Assembly: GCA_001247695.2 (NCBI GenBank)
Contig: LGRX02034676.1
Coordinates: forward strand, 36,811 to 100,810
Direction: 5' to 3'
DNA from: Cymbomonas tetramitiformis
Lineage: Eukaryota; Chlorophyta; Pyramimonadophyceae; Pyramimonadales; Pyramimonadaceae
Length of the DNA: 64,000 nucleotides
Position 1 is the stretch's first letter. Each line of letters begins with the position of its first letter. The notes under the pieces are model-generated. The model saw only the letters and a list, made by a program, of their open reading frames with translations. It was not told where the DNA came from and did no database searches. A program made the translations under genes and the position numbers. Of the stretch, positions 1-10,517 are shown piece after piece.

Positions 1-224
1 ATATAACCCCATGCTATAATGGACCCTTCCGACGATATTCTTACTTTCATGAACATTTTTGCGCGATATTGCGTACCCGTGTAACCTCTACGAATACGAC
101 CCGATAGGATTTACCCCGCAAATACACCCTCAATGGGGACATCTCACGTCAATTCCGACAGTGATTCGAACCCCCATTCACCCGAATAGCATGTCTAAGG
201 GGGTCAGATCCCCCATCGACACTA

Positions 225-510
225 AAAAGCATACCCAAACCATATTCAAAGACCCCAAAGAACACCCCGACACCCCCCAAACCACACCCAAATACCCCCA
301 TTTCATACCCAATTCATACCCAAAACATACCCAAACACCCCCAAACCACACCCCGACACCCCCAAACCATACCCAAATCACACCCAAACACCCCCAAAGA
401 ACACCCCGACACCCCCAAAACACCCTAATACCCCCCAAACCATACCCAAACCACACCCAAACACCCCCAAACCACACCCAAACCATACCCAAACACCCCC
501 AAATATATAT
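225..510. repeat. CCAAACC/ACACCC minisatellite
   Basis: About 285 bp of imperfect tandem repeats built from CCCAAACCA and CACCCAAACA units with an approximate 20-22 bp period. The strand is almost entirely C and A, so long reading frames arise on both strands with low-complexity products (Pro/His/Thr/Gln one way, Gly/Val/Trp the other). I regard those frames as artefacts of composition. The flanks (511-730) hold no recognisable gene. Confidence 0.85.
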
Positions 511-739
511 CTAGGTGGAAATGGGGGTACCGTATAGGAGCCTTGCGCACCTGTACTGAAATGAGGTCTAGAATCGGCGCACTTATACTATTAGGCGCGA
601 TTCTTCCCAAGGGGGGTCAGTATAACCGCGCCAGGCGTGATTATACTAGTATAATTTTAGAGTGATCTAATACTAGTATACTCGCGCTCGGCGCAGTTAT
701 ACTGAAATCGGCGCACATATGTGCGCTGCGCACCTACAC

Positions 740-1500
740 TATAACATAATCATACCCTTTGCCACACCATGGAAGGGAGCACAGTATGTAAAACAGAGGC
801 ACCCACTAAAACAGCAGGCCTTGGAAGACTTTAGGACGGTATCAACCACCGCGAAGGGGAAAAAAACTATAAATTCTGATAAGGTGCAGGAATTATTGTG
901 TCCCTAACAATCTCAAGAGACGCGACAACGAAGTGGGCACCCCTCACACGTTGAGCAGCACTTGATGCTTGTTGAATATATTTCTTATACTCCCTGTCGC
1001 GCCGCGCACGGGTACACAACGCTAAAACAGGGGCACCCAATGTAAAGGGCCCTGGAAAACCTCAGGACGGTATCAACCACCGCGGGGGGATTGTGTCAAC
1101 TCAATATATTGAGCAAGACAGTGCCCCGTTTAATTCCACAAATGTGATAAGTGGGCACACCTTAGAGCCTTGGAGTTACACTTTTGAGGAAGTCCGTAAA
1201 GTACACCTCCTTGTCCTTACAAACACGTTATAAAATATATCCAATATAAAATACAAATCTGCTCAAAACTTGGGACTTTGAGAGTACGCTTACGGAACGA
1301 ACTCTTAGACAACAAGAATGAGCTAACCACAACTCCCCAAAGCTTTTTAACAAAGAATGTTGTGCACATCTTGAAAGATCTTGTGTAATCTTAATTATCA
1401 ATCAGTTAATAATCATTGCTGATCAACTTTCAAAAATATCTAGTCAAAGATGAGTCATCAATAATAAAGTTTAAGTTGTCAAATATATGACTAATTAAAA
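740..1500 (+). repeat. R1 family repeat, diverged copy (terminal/upstream module)
   Basis: This stretch has the same order of landmarks as 4510-5000: a CAGAGGCACC block, the GACTTTAGGACGGTATCAA block at about 830, AAGTGGGCACACC at about 1150, the GTACGCTTACGGAACG block at about 1285 and AATCATTGCTGA at about 1412. The GGCACC..GGTATCAACC module occurs twice here (about 797-858 and 1027-1085). It lies downstream of the minus-strand ORF at 2526-4604 and is in the same orientation as the copy overlapping that ORF's start, so the ORF sits between direct repeats. Divergence is higher than among the copies at 4.5, 7.9 and 9.9 kb. No coding function is seen. Confidence 0.6.
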
Positions 1501-2525
1501 GTTAATGACAAATGTGACAAAGTGCCCAAATTAGACAGTGAATTGTCTTAACCCTTAAACCGTTTCCTGGGTCATATATGACCCAAGGGTACCTAAAATT
1601 GATTTATGAAGCCGTCTAAAATCCAAAAATGCTTTTGAAAACAGTTTTGAAAAGGTCTCCCTTATGCGCATCAAACTGCGTGCCCAATGTCCCTCAAAAC
1701 TGTCGCATGCTTCCAAGCTCGAACGATGAAGAGTGTGAAAATCGTTTGACACAACACACGGTTATGGTTTGCGCGTATAAATACGCATGTTCAACCCTAT
1801 TTAGGTCACGTTACATCTTCAACACATAGCTAGGCGTTATGCAAAACATGCTAGGGTCATGATTAGGGTTTACACGGGGCAGTGAATACGCATTCAGCGC
1901 CGCAATGCGTGAGATATACATTCATTGGTGACATCGCACTTTCACTCGATGCTCAATTTTGAACAATGCAGTACGATGCGCCTTTGAAATACGTTTCAAG
2001 TGGTATGCTCAAAACGCAAATCGGCCTTCGTATGCGGCGGGTATATGGAAAACATTGACTTCAACCAAAACCAAAAATAGTTATGACGGTTTAGGGGTTA
2101 ATCAGAAATCAACAATTGTAAAGTATAGGGAACACCATGATATGTCATATCACATTATGTCATATAAAAAATTGACCTTGAGAATGAAAATAAAACAAAT
2201 CTGATGACAATAGTGAAATAAATTATGAAGCAATGAAAAGAGTCGAAATTAATCAATATCGACTAAATAAATTCAAGATTAAAAATGCACCAAAAACAAA
2301 TAGTTGTAATCAATAATAAAAAACCCCAAAACATCCCACCCACCCTAAAATAAATAATGCAATGGGTGGGTGGAGTATATATAAGGAGTGTGTAAGCATA
2401 AAATGTAGTAAGGACAAAAGTGTAACACAAGGAGTCCTGAAGTTAATAACGTTCCGCCCTCACGGTTCAGATAAGTTAATAAAATAAGGTGAAACCACTA
2501 TCATCATAAGTGGAAAACACTATCT
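1501..2525. other. AT-rich 3' flank of the R1-family ORF; no gene seen
   Basis: AT-rich sequence without a credible gene. Near 2335-2375 it holds a CCCACCCACC...GGGTGGGTGG inverted pair, and at 2453 the TTCCGCCCTCACGGTTC motif. Both also occur just downstream of the other R1-family ORFs (about 5260-5405, 6650-6800, 9160-9320), so this is the conserved 3' region of the unit. Confidence 0.5.
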
Positions 2526-4604
2526 TTATTTAAATGACTTAATTCGTGCTTTCAAAATTCTAATATTTTTAGCACGCCTGCGCGCACGAGAAGCTTCACG
2601 ATTGCATTGTTCTTGTTCAACAAATGAAGCATTAAATCTATTTGCAGCATTATTCGCTAAAGAAAGCCAATGCATATTACACAATGTATAGTGTAAATAT
2701 GTATCACGACGGTCAATACACCAAGCAGCATGACAATCAGCATAACCAGGTTTAAATCCACAAAGTGATGGCAAAGTAAATGCATAGGCAAAGAAAGCAA
2801 AAGGATCAAAAGCATGTTCATCAAATATAGTGGGTGAGTAAAATCCTAAAAAGGCGGGATCACACATAATATCAAAACCACATCCTTGTTTAACATGATG
2901 AATACGTTGTATCATGTTCACAAAATTATTTCTCAAAGGATGCTCACAATTTATCGCTATGTGATTCGGAATACTTCGTCCAACACCCGAAAACACTAGA
3001 GGAGCTTTATCAACTAGAGGTGTGATATATTGTAGAAGAACCTTAAGCTCAGGTCTTTGTTGCAGCCAAGCTAGTAGCTGTGAAAGTAAAGAAACATTAT
3101 TGTTTATATGATAATCATGGTCTTCGACAAACATTTGAATAAGTTCTTGTACAATCTGAAAACGAGAGTGCGAAGATAGATGATATGCCAATAGCGTTGT
3201 ATTGCATCCATGGTGCAATGATATCGGAGATAAGCCAGATGTATCCAAAGAATGACGAGTGTATATGAATCCATCTTGTAAAGGTAAATCCGACTGATTA
3301 TTTGTCATCGATTGATGTAATGGTGCAGGTGGAGCTGATGGGAGGTCCTTGTTGTTCATAGAAATCTGTTTGCCAACAACATGCAACATAAAATGGGCTG
3401 AAGCAATAAAAGTAAAGTAAAATTCTTGGATAAAAGCATGTGTAGTAAACTTGATAGGATTGATATGTAAGTGAATTGGAAAAGATTTCAAATCAGTAGC
3501 ACGACGCGTAAGTAAGACATGCATGTCTTGAATCAAAGAGAATGTATATGCTCTTTCTAAAGCTGAAGGTGGCGCAAATAGTTGCAATACAGCCAAATGT
3601 AAATTCTTTATTGAAGGTTCTTCTACGGCTAGTTTCATGCATAATTCAATTTGGTCCTCAAAATGATATCTTTGTGGGCATAACAAAGAAGGAATACCTT
3701 CAATCATTTTATCAACATCCTTAGAAGATGTGGCAAGGCGTGGAAGGTGTGAAGACACCGTAGTATAACTTGCCAAACTAGGTTTGGTGTAACCATACGT
3801 CTCAACAACCAAGTCAAAAGTAGAAATAGGAACGCCATGAAGTGCTGCATAAGTATTGAAGGGTGTATTAGACTGCATGGATAGTGCCGTCTGAAATAAA
3901 AAGTTCAAAACCTTATCATCAAATGTCCATTTTCCGTCGGAGGTCTGAGTAGGTGGTGGGAATAAAGTAATTATTCCCATTGTTCCAGTAGTCAATGAGC
4001 ACATACGATTCCATTTGAGATATAGCTCAGAGTAATGATTTTGAGCATCAGAGATGTCTTTCTCCAAATCAGTAATACGTGTAAGCAATACTCGATTACC
4101 ATCAGCAAAAGAAGGTGTTGAAGTATCAACATTGGTAGCCTTGGAAGATGATGAAGGAGGAATACCATGCTGAAAGATACAAAAGCTCTTATGGCAGTGT
4201 TTGAATGAACAAAAAGGAAGTTCATTGAAAGAAGATGGGTGAAAACGTGTCACGCCATACATATCAAGGCAGCGTTCAGGCGCTAAAGTGCAACCTGACA
4301 TCCCACATTGTTGAATTAAACTCAACTCATCGGCAGGTTTATTGCGAATCCAATCAGAATCGGCGTGGACTCGCAAAGGTAGAGCTGCATTAAAACAGAT
4401 TGCCTTGCCTTTATTAAGTCCTTCTTGAGTAATGCGATTATCTTTTCGATTCAGAAATGTATTCTCATGCTTGTTGAATATATATATATATATTTTTCTT
4501 TTGTATACTCTTTGCCACACCGTGTGTAAGAGATCACAATATGTAATACAGAGGCACCCGCTAAAACAGCAGGCCCTGGAAGACTTCAGGACGGTATCAA
4601 CCAC
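2526..4604 (-). CDS. R1-family ORF, long copy, possible HNH-like nuclease
   Basis: An open frame of 692 codons from a GTG; the first in-frame ATG is at residue 102, and the first ~45 codons fall inside the R1 repeat, so the true start (or an upstream exon) is uncertain. Residues ~101-150 are Cys/His-rich (a CGMSGC pair, then FCSFKHCHKSFC), a possible zinc-binding region. The last ~320 residues are shared with the copies at 5.5-6.2 kb and 8.0-9.1 kb. Near the C-terminus is WCIDRRDTYLHYT followed by a conserved N..W. This resembles the IDRxD...GY..dN.rW block of some phage/organellar HNH-type endonucleases, and the tail is strongly basic. That family resemblance is a motif-level judgement. No transposase or reverse transcriptase motif was found. 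It is the only full-length, uninterrupted copy here and may be the source gene of the array. Confidence 0.55.
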   Translation of the reverse strand: MVDTVLKSSRACCFSGCLCITYCDLLHTVWQRVYKRKIYIYIFNKHENTFLNRKDNRITQEGLNKGKAICFNAALPLRVHADSDWIRNKPADELSLIQQCGMSGCTLAPERCLDMYGVTRFHPSSFNELPFCSFKHCHKSFCIFQHGIPPSSSSKATNVDTSTPSFADGNRVLLTRITDLEKDISDAQNHYSELYLKWNRMCSLTTGTMGIITLFPPPTQTSDGKWTFDDKVLNFLFQTALSMQSNTPFNTYAALHGVPISTFDLVVETYGYTKPSLASYTTVSSHLPRLATSSKDVDKMIEGIPSLLCPQRYHFEDQIELCMKLAVEEPSIKNLHLAVLQLFAPPSALERAYTFSLIQDMHVLLTRRATDLKSFPIHLHINPIKFTTHAFIQEFYFTFIASAHFMLHVVGKQISMNNKDLPSAPPAPLHQSMTNNQSDLPLQDGFIYTRHSLDTSGLSPISLHHGCNTTLLAYHLSSHSRFQIVQELIQMFVEDHDYHINNNVSLLSQLLAWLQQRPELKVLLQYITPLVDKAPLVFSGVGRSIPNHIAINCEHPLRNNFVNMIQRIHHVKQGCGFDIMCDPAFLGFYSPTIFDEHAFDPFAFFAYAFTLPSLCGFKPGYADCHAAWCIDRRDTYLHYTLCNMHWLSLANNAANRFNASFVEQEQCNREASRARRRAKNIRILKARIKSFK

Positions 4605-4830
4605 CGCAAAGGGAAAAACCTATATAATATTCCGATCAGATGCAGGATTGATTATATATATAGTCTTCACTCTGGCTTACCACCACGCATTGTGCGATAT
4701 GTGCCAAGCAACAGAGGCATCCGATTGTCAAATCAGACCGTGATAATGCAGGATTGATTATGTCTCTGACAATCTCAAGATAAGTGAAAAGTGGGCACAC
4801 CTCAATCCTTATATCATGCATCGAGTTTTG
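4505..4830 (+). repeat. R1 family repeat copy (upstream module)
   Basis: Begins with a GCCACACCGTGTGTAAGAGA block, then CAGAGGCACCCGCTAAAACAG, AGACTTCAGGACGGTATCAA and CCACCGCAAAGGG, and ends with GACAATCTCAAGATAAGTGA plus AAGTGGGCACACC. A direct duplication of the GCAGGATTGATTAT segment (4640 and 4748) flanks about 100 bp of extra sequence. The reverse complement of this module lies at 7850-8045 and 9880-10085. It overlaps the apparent start of the minus-strand ORF, so it probably contains that gene's promoter or 5' end. Confidence 0.75.
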
Positions 4831-5565
4831 TCGTAGAACAAGTAGTAGTCGATAAGCTTAATCTAATATTATATCATATATTAAAGCATGCACACTGACC
4901 AGCACTTGGGACACTGGTGGTACGCTTACGGAACGGTTTTGGAAATAATAACGTTCATCACGCCCTTCTAATTTAAAGTATCATTCAGTCGACAATCATT
5001 GCTGACGAATTTCGGATAAGATTCAGTCTTAAAGTAATTAGTTCTGACGTCATTAGTCATCAAGTCATCTAGTGACCAATTATGACCCATCCATGGTAAA
5101 TGACATGTGACCAAGTCATCAGTCATCAAAACATATTAGAAATGTTTGAAGTCATATGAAATCAATGTCACATAGTGACCAAGTATGACCTATCCATGGT
5201 GACTGCCATATTGTAAAATAGAACAATGATACATGTCGAAATATAAAAATCCAAACCCACCCACCCAACAAAATATATTGGGGTGGGGTAGGCATAATAA
5301 ATACTTAGAATGTGATGTACAAAAATCAATATATGATGAAAGCTTTTATCATTGAGTGCAACTATAAGTGCCCATATAAAACTAAAGTTCCGCCCTCACG
5401 GTTCAAACATGCTCTCAATCGTACTAAAGACGATGGTAAGAAGGATATGAGGATTAGTCAAGTCACGAATCAAGAGACTCATAATCATTTAAAAGACTTA
5501 ACCCTTGCCTTAACAATTCTAAATTTGCGTAATGCCCTTTTACGAGCTCGTTTATGCTCACGTTC
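4815..5565 (+). repeat. Left arm of a large inverted repeat (3' region of R1 unit)
   Basis: The reverse complement of this block recurs at 6515-7130 and continues at 7722-7840; a further copy in that orientation is at 9065-9860. Landmarks are the GTACGCTTACGGAACGG site at 4920, repeated AGTCATC/TGACCAA runs at 5055-5180, the ACCCACCCACCCAACAAA...TTGGGGTGGGGTAGGCATA pair at 5256-5296 and TTCCGCCCTCACGGTTC at 5389. Together with its partner it makes the 4.8-7.8 kb region a large imperfect palindrome centred near 6.3-6.5 kb. Confidence 0.75.
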
Positions 5566-6243
5566 ACATTGTTGCTATTGAGCACATGATAAAGTATTCA
5601 ATCTATTGGCAGTATTCTGTTCCAAAGACAGCCATCTTATATTGCAAATAGTGTAATGTAAAGTAGTGTCAAAACGATCAATGCACCATGCTGAATTGTC
5701 CTCAGTATTTCCCGGTTTAACTCCGAGAAGTACTATAAGTGTATATGTGTAAGAAAAGAATGCGAATGGGTCATACGCATGTTCATCAAATACATCGGGA
5801 GCATATAACCCCATAAATGCAAGGTCAATCGAAATGTCTGCCGCATAATCATTTAAATGATGAACTCTCTGAATCATATTCACAAAATTACTTCGATATG
5901 GATGTTCAGTATTGATGGCTAAGTGATTAGCGACACCCCGTCCAACTCCTTTAAAAAGTAAAGGAGGACGGTTAATCTATGGTGTGACATGTGACAATAA
6001 AAATTTAAGTTCCGGTCGCTGTTTTAGCCAAGCTAAAACTTGTGAGATTAAAGAAACACCATTATTAATATAAAATGCAGTATCTTCTGAGAAGGTATTC
6101 ACTAATTGTTGAATGATCTGCAATCTCTTATTTGATGAGATGTGAAACGCCAACAACGCATTATTACAACAATATTGCGCAGCGATCATATATATATATA
6201 TATATATAAGCGCATGACATAATAAGGTTTGAGGTGTGCCCAC
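5488..6243 (-). pseudogene. R1-family ORF, truncated and broken copy
   Basis: Two same-frame open blocks (6243-5977 and 5883-5575) align with the C-terminal 320 residues of the 2526-4604 ORF and with 8030-9085. A Trp codon present in the plus-strand copy (HVTPWINRP) is TAG here at 5977-5979. A second break near 5575 shifts the basic C-terminal tail into another frame, ending around 5488. At its 5' side it runs into a (TA)n tract at 6189-6208 and then an R1 upstream module in the opposite orientation. It is a 5'-truncated, inactivated copy that keeps the CIDRFDTTLHYT and NIRWLSLEQN motifs. Confidence 0.75.
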
Positions 6244-6410
6244 TTTTCACTTATCTTGAGATTGTAAGAGACATAATCAATCCTGCATCTGATCGGAATA
6301 TTTTATAGTTTTCTTCCCTTCGCGTCTTCCAGGGCCTATTGTTTTAGCGGGTGTCTCTGTATTACACAACGTGATCTCTTACACACGGTGTGGCAGAGAG
6401 TATACAAAAA
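6225..6410 (-). repeat. R1 upstream module, short rearranged copy
   Basis: Matches 7848-8040 from GAGGTGTGCCCACTTTTCAC to GTGTGGCAGAGAGTATACAA. It lacks the GGTGGTTGATACCGTCCTGA block, a deletion of about 20 bp at 6326. It joins the broken ORF fragment at 6.2 kb to a partial right arm at 6.5 kb, and so lies at the centre of the large palindrome. Confidence 0.65.
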
Positions 6411-6514
6411 ACATATACTGTCATATTCACTTTTAGGTTTTAGCTGATTCCGATTTTTTTGTTTTAGGATGTTTTCGATACTAGCTACTTGCCGATTTGC
6501 GATTTTCTGTACTT

Positions 6515-7130
6515 ATTTTATTACGCAAATTTAGAATTGTTAAGGCAAGGGTTAAGTCTTTTAAATGATTATGAGTCTCTTGATTCGTGACTTGACTAAT
6601 CCTCATATCCTTCTTACCATCGTCTTTAGTACGATTGAGAGCATGTTTGAACCGCGAAGGCGGAACTTCAGTTTTATATGGGCACTTATAATTGCACTCG
6701 ATGATAAATACTTTCATCATATATTGATTTTGTACACCACATTCAAAGTATTTATTATGCCTACCCCACCCCAATATATTTTGTTGGGTGGGTGGGTTTG
6801 GATTTTTATATTTCGACATATATTATTGTTCTATTTTACAATGTGGCAGTCACCATGGATGGGTCATACTTGGTCACTATGTGACATTGATTTCATATGA
6901 CTTCAAACATTTCTTATGTGTTTTGATGACTGATGACTGATGACTTGGTCACATGTCATTTACCATGGATGGGTCATACTTGGTCACTAGATGACTTGAT
7001 GACTGATGACTTCAGAACTAATTACTTTAAGACTGAATCTTATCCGAAATTCGTCAGCAATGATTGTCGATTGAATGATACTTTAACTTAGATGGGCGTG
7101 GTGAACGTTATTATTTCCAAAACCGTTCCG
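6515..7130 (-). repeat. Right arm of the large inverted repeat
   Basis: Starts with the last ~15 codons of an R1-family ORF (basic KARVKSF tail and TGA at about 6550-6565). It continues through the conserved 3' region: the CCACCCAA/TTGGGTGGG pair near 6770-6800, the repeated CATGGATGGGTCATACTTGG at 6855 and 6964, and the AACCGTTCCG site at 7121-7130. It is interrupted after 7130 by extra sequence and resumes at 7722. Confidence 0.7.
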
Positions 7131-7721
7131 TTTTCCCATAATTGATGACAGTGAGTCTCATAGTTTATGACATTTTTTTTGCCCTCCTTTATTTATTTTA
7201 TTGGTCCGTTTCCTGTCGGCATCTTCATATTAGAAGGTATATCTGGACCGTGAGGGCAAAACTCCTTTTAATATTGGGCACATTTTGTGGCACTCAGTAC
7301 GCAAATTCCTCGGAGTTTTGTAAGCGTACATTCAGGATCCCAAGTTCTGAACAGATATACATTTACTTACTTTGGCATGTAGCTTGGACAACTCTGTAGC
7401 ATGATGTCGTAATTTTCTTTTTGGGTATATTTTGGCAGTATTTCTTTTACATTTTCTAGTTTTCATTATCATCTGTTTTTTTTATTTTATGTCTTTTGTC
7501 TCTTTCCTTTTCTTTTCACTTTATATATATATTCCCCTTTTCTCAGTTTTTTCTTTTGTTCTTTCTTTCTTTCTTTACGGCATGATGCAACATCTTTTGT
7601 CCGCTACCGTTGTTCAGTTAACTTTGATGGGTATAATTTGTGAGTGTGATTTGAGGATACTTTGAAGTGTGCCCATATGTCATGCTTTTGAGACTGGCTT
7701 TTGGTCACATTTGTGGAAATG
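7131..7721 (+). mobile_element. 591-bp insertion inside an R1 unit
   Basis: At 9741-9752 AACCGTTCCG runs directly into TAAGCGTACCACC. In this copy the two halves are separated by 591 bp (7131-7721). The inserted sequence contains a diverged GTAAGCGTAC...CCCAAGTTCTG stretch at 7321-7348 and a pyrimidine-rich block at 7398-7682, whose reverse complement is at 10518-10803. No transposase is encoded, and short frames inside are low-complexity. It is either a nested non-autonomous element or an ancestral segment lost from the other copy. No clear target duplication is visible. Confidence 0.5.
7398..7682 (+). repeat. Pyrimidine-rich repeat, inverted partner at 10518-10803
   Basis: About 285 bp containing TTTTCTAGTTTT, CTTTCTTTCTTTCTTTACG, CATGATGCAACATCTTTTGTCCGCTAC and ACTTTGATGGGTATAA in order, with the same order on the opposite strand at 10518-10803. 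No gene is seen in it. Confidence 0.75.
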
Positions 7722-8045
7722 AAGCGTACCACCAGTGTCCCAAGTGCTGGTCAGTGTGCATGCTTTAATATATGATATAATATTGGATTAAGCTTATCAA
7801 CTACTACTTGTTCTACGTCAAGATTCGAGCGCATGACATAATAAGGTTTGAGGTGTGCCCACTTTTCACTTATCTTGAGATTGTAAGAGACATAATCAAT
7901 CCTGCATCTGATCGGAATATTTTATAGTTTTCTTCCCTTCGCGGTGGTTGATACCGTCCTGAAGTCTTCCAGGGCCTACTGTTTTAGCGGGTGCCTCTGT
8001 ATTACACAACGTGATCTCTTACACACGGTGTGGCAGAGAGTATAC
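7722..8045 (-). repeat. R1 upstream module, copy before the plus-strand ORF
   Basis: Runs from AGCGTACCACCAGTGTCCCA through GAGGTGTGCCCAC, the CGCGGTGGTTGATACCGTCC block and GTGTGGCAGAGAGTATACAA to a short TA tract. It is a direct repeat of 9753-10075, so the ORF at 8030-9085 is flanked by direct copies. It supplies the first codons of that reading frame. Confidence 0.75.
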
Positions 8046-9085
8046 AAAAAACATATATATATATAAACAAACACATTTTACATGCTCATTTAATTGAACT
8101 TTTTAAGGATTTGCCTTTACATATTGCTCGCTTTGATCGGCAATGGGGTTCCTTCCCTATCATGGCACAAATTGACTGTGTAACATTTCCCACTCATGCA
8201 TTTCTTGTAGAATGCTATTTTTCATTCTTGGTTTCAAACAGTTTTTTACTTTCTGTGGTGGGACAGCAGCCACCGACGATGGACTGGGGTAAACCATCTG
8301 AGAATAATGTTTTCGGAGATGGTCGACCTCTTCTTGACGGTCATATCCTATGGCGCGCATCTACAGATCACCACAATGCTGCAATCAATCTTCATAAACG
8401 TTGTAATAATGCATTGTTGGCATTTCACACCTCTTCAAATAAGAGATTGCAGATCATTCAACGATTAGTGGACACTTTCTCAGAAGATACTGCATTTTAT
8501 ATTAATGATGATGTTTCTTTAATCTCACAACTTTTGGCTTGGCTGAAACAACGACCGGAACTTCAATTCCTGTTGTCACATGTCACACCATGGATTAACC
8601 GTCCTGCTTTACTTTTTAAAGGTGTTGGACGGGGCAGAGCTAATCACTTAGCCATCAATACTGAACATCCTTATCGAAATAATTTTGTGAATATGATTCA
8701 GAGAGTTCATCATTTAGATGGTTATGCTGCAGACATTTCGATTGACCCTGCATTTCTTGGATTATATGCTCCCGATGTATTTGATGAACATGCATATGAC
8801 CCTTTCGCGTTTTTCTCTTACACATATGCACTTATAGTACTTCTTGGATTCAAACCGGGATATACTGAGGACAATTCGACATGGTGCATTGATCGTATTG
8901 ACACCACTTTGCATTACACTGTTTGCAATATGAGATGGTTGTCTTTGGAACAAAATACTGCCAATAGATTGAATACTTTATCATTTGCTCAGCAGCAACG
9001 ACGTGAGCGTGAGCATAAACGAGCTCATAAAAGGGCATTACGCAATTTTAGAATGGCTAAGGCAAGGGTTAAGTCTTTTCAATGA
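8030..9085 (+). CDS. R1-family ORF, 5'-truncated copy, possible HNH-like
   Basis: 351 codons from a non-ATG start inside the R1 module; the first internal ATG is in PIMAQIDC at about 8161. The product matches roughly the last 320 residues of the 2526-4604 ORF. Shared blocks are FPTHAFLVECYFSF, the SLISQLLAWLKQRPEL block, NNFVNMIQRVHHL, FDEHAYDPFAFFSYTYA and the C-terminal CIDRIDTTLHYT..N.RWLSLEQNTANR block, followed by a Lys/Arg-rich tail. CIDRID...N.RW resembles the IDRID motif of some HNH-type endonucleases, but the classical His-Asn-His residues are not assigned. The frame is intact, but the N-terminal half present in the long copy is missing, so it may be a truncated, non-functional gene. 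Confidence 0.55.
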   Translation: MAESIQKTYIYINKHILHAHLIELFKDLPLHIARFDRQWGSFPIMAQIDCVTFPTHAFLVECYFSFLVSNSFLLSVVGQQPPTMDWGKPSENNVFGDGRPLLDGHILWRASTDHHNAAINLHKRCNNALLAFHTSSNKRLQIIQRLVDTFSEDTAFYINDDVSLISQLLAWLKQRPELQFLLSHVTPWINRPALLFKGVGRGRANHLAINTEHPYRNNFVNMIQRVHHLDGYAADISIDPAFLGLYAPDVFDEHAYDPFAFFSYTYALIVLLGFKPGYTEDNSTWCIDRIDTTLHYTVCNMRWLSLEQNTANRLNTLSFAQQQRREREHKRAHKRALRNFRMAKARVKSFQ

Positions 9086-10085
9086 TTATGAGTCTCTTGA
9101 TTTGTGACTTGACTAATCCTCATTTCCTTCTTATCATCGTTTATTATACGATAGAGAGCATGTTTGAACCGTGAGGGCGGAACTTTAGTTTTTTATGGGC
9201 ACTTTTAGTTGCACTCGATGATAAATACTTTTGTCATATATTGATTTTGTGCACCACATTCTAAGAGTTCAGTATGCCTACCCCACACCCAGATATATAT
9301 TTTTTGTTGGGTGGGTGGGATTGGCTTTTTATATTTCGACATACATCATTGTTATATTTTATAATGGGATAGTCACCATGGATTGGTCATACTTTGTCAC
9401 TATGAGACATTAATTTCATATGACTTCAAACATTTATTATATGTTTGGATGACTGTTGACTTTGTCACATGTCATTTACCATGGATGAGTCATACTTGGT
9501 CACTAGATGACTTGATGACTGATATGACTTCGAACATTTCTTATATGTTTGGATGACTGTTGACTTTGTCACATGTCATTACCATGGATGAGTCATACTT
9601 GGTCACTAGATGACTTAATGACTGATGATTGCAGATCTAATTACTTTAAAGATCGAATCTTATCCAAAATTTGTCAGCAATGATTGTCGACTGAATGATA
9701 CTTTAACTTAGAAGGGCGTGGTGAACGTTATTGTTTCCAAAACCGTTCCGTAAGCGTACCACCAGTGTCCCAAGTGCTGGTCAATGTGCATACTTTAATA
9801 TATGATATAATTTAAAGTAAATTTATCAACTACTTCTTGTTCTACGACAAGACTCGAGTGCTTGACTTAAGGATTGAGGTGTGCCCACTTGTCACTTATC
9901 TTGAGATTGTCAGGGACATAATCAATCCTACATCTAATCGGAATATTATAGTTTTCTTCCCCCCGCGGTGGATGACACCGTCCTGAAGTCTTCCAGGGCC
10001 CGCTGTTTTAGCGGGTGCCTCTGTATTACACATTGTGACCCCTTACACACGGTGTGGCAGAGAGTATACAAAAACATAAACAAAC
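9065..10085 (-). repeat. R1 unit 3' region plus upstream module
   Basis: Repeats 6550-8045 minus the 7131-7721 insertion: GAACCGTGAGGGCGGAACTT at 9166, a GGGTGGGTGGG pair at 9306, the AACCGTTCCGTAAGCGTACC junction at 9741, GAGGTGTGCCCAC at 9874 and the GGTGGATGACACCGTCCTGA block at 9966. The segment CATTTCTTATATGTTTGGATGACTG is a local direct duplication (about 9429-9470 and 9533-9575). The copy ends near a short AACAAACACATTTA run at 10079 and is followed by unrelated sequence rather than another ORF. Confidence 0.7.
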
Positions 10086-10279
10086 ACATTTATATCTGGA
10101 TACGCCTTGTTGGTCGCTGTGCAAGAAAGGTTGCGATACGACGACCCTGCATATATTATACCGCTACGGTGTGCGGCGCAGGCCGAGGATTGCGTTTCTG
10201 CACGGTGCGCACTTTACAACGCAGTGATACATCTCCCACGTGCATCATATGTTGTATACACCCTGCAGCGACACGCACG

Positions 10280-10372
10280 GGATCGCAACGCCAAAATAGG
10301 GGCACCCACAAAAAATGCAGGCCCTGGAAAACTTCAGGACGGTATCATCCACCGCGGGGGGAATGACACAGG
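10280..10372 (+). repeat. R1 core fragment
   Basis: A GGGGCACCCA...GCAGGCCCTGGAAAACTTCAGGACGGTATCA..CACCGCGGGGGG fragment in the orientation opposite to the copy 300 bp before it. It most resembles the second module at 1027-1085, since both share the CACGGG..CGCAACGC prefix. No coding content. Confidence 0.6.
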
Positions 10373-10517
10373 TCAGATCCCGTGTCATTCTGACCACGAC
10401 TTGTATGACAAGTCGCTCAGATATATCAACTCAATATAAATAGTAAGACAATGTCCCAAGCATTTCCACAAATGTGACCAACTGCCAAAAGCAAAAGCAA
10501 CTCTCAAAAGCAACGAC

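Noticed and set aside
178..514. Long frames on both strands across the CCAAACC repeat
   Set aside because: They result from a stop-free low-complexity repeat; the products are simple Pro/His or Gly/Trp repeats.
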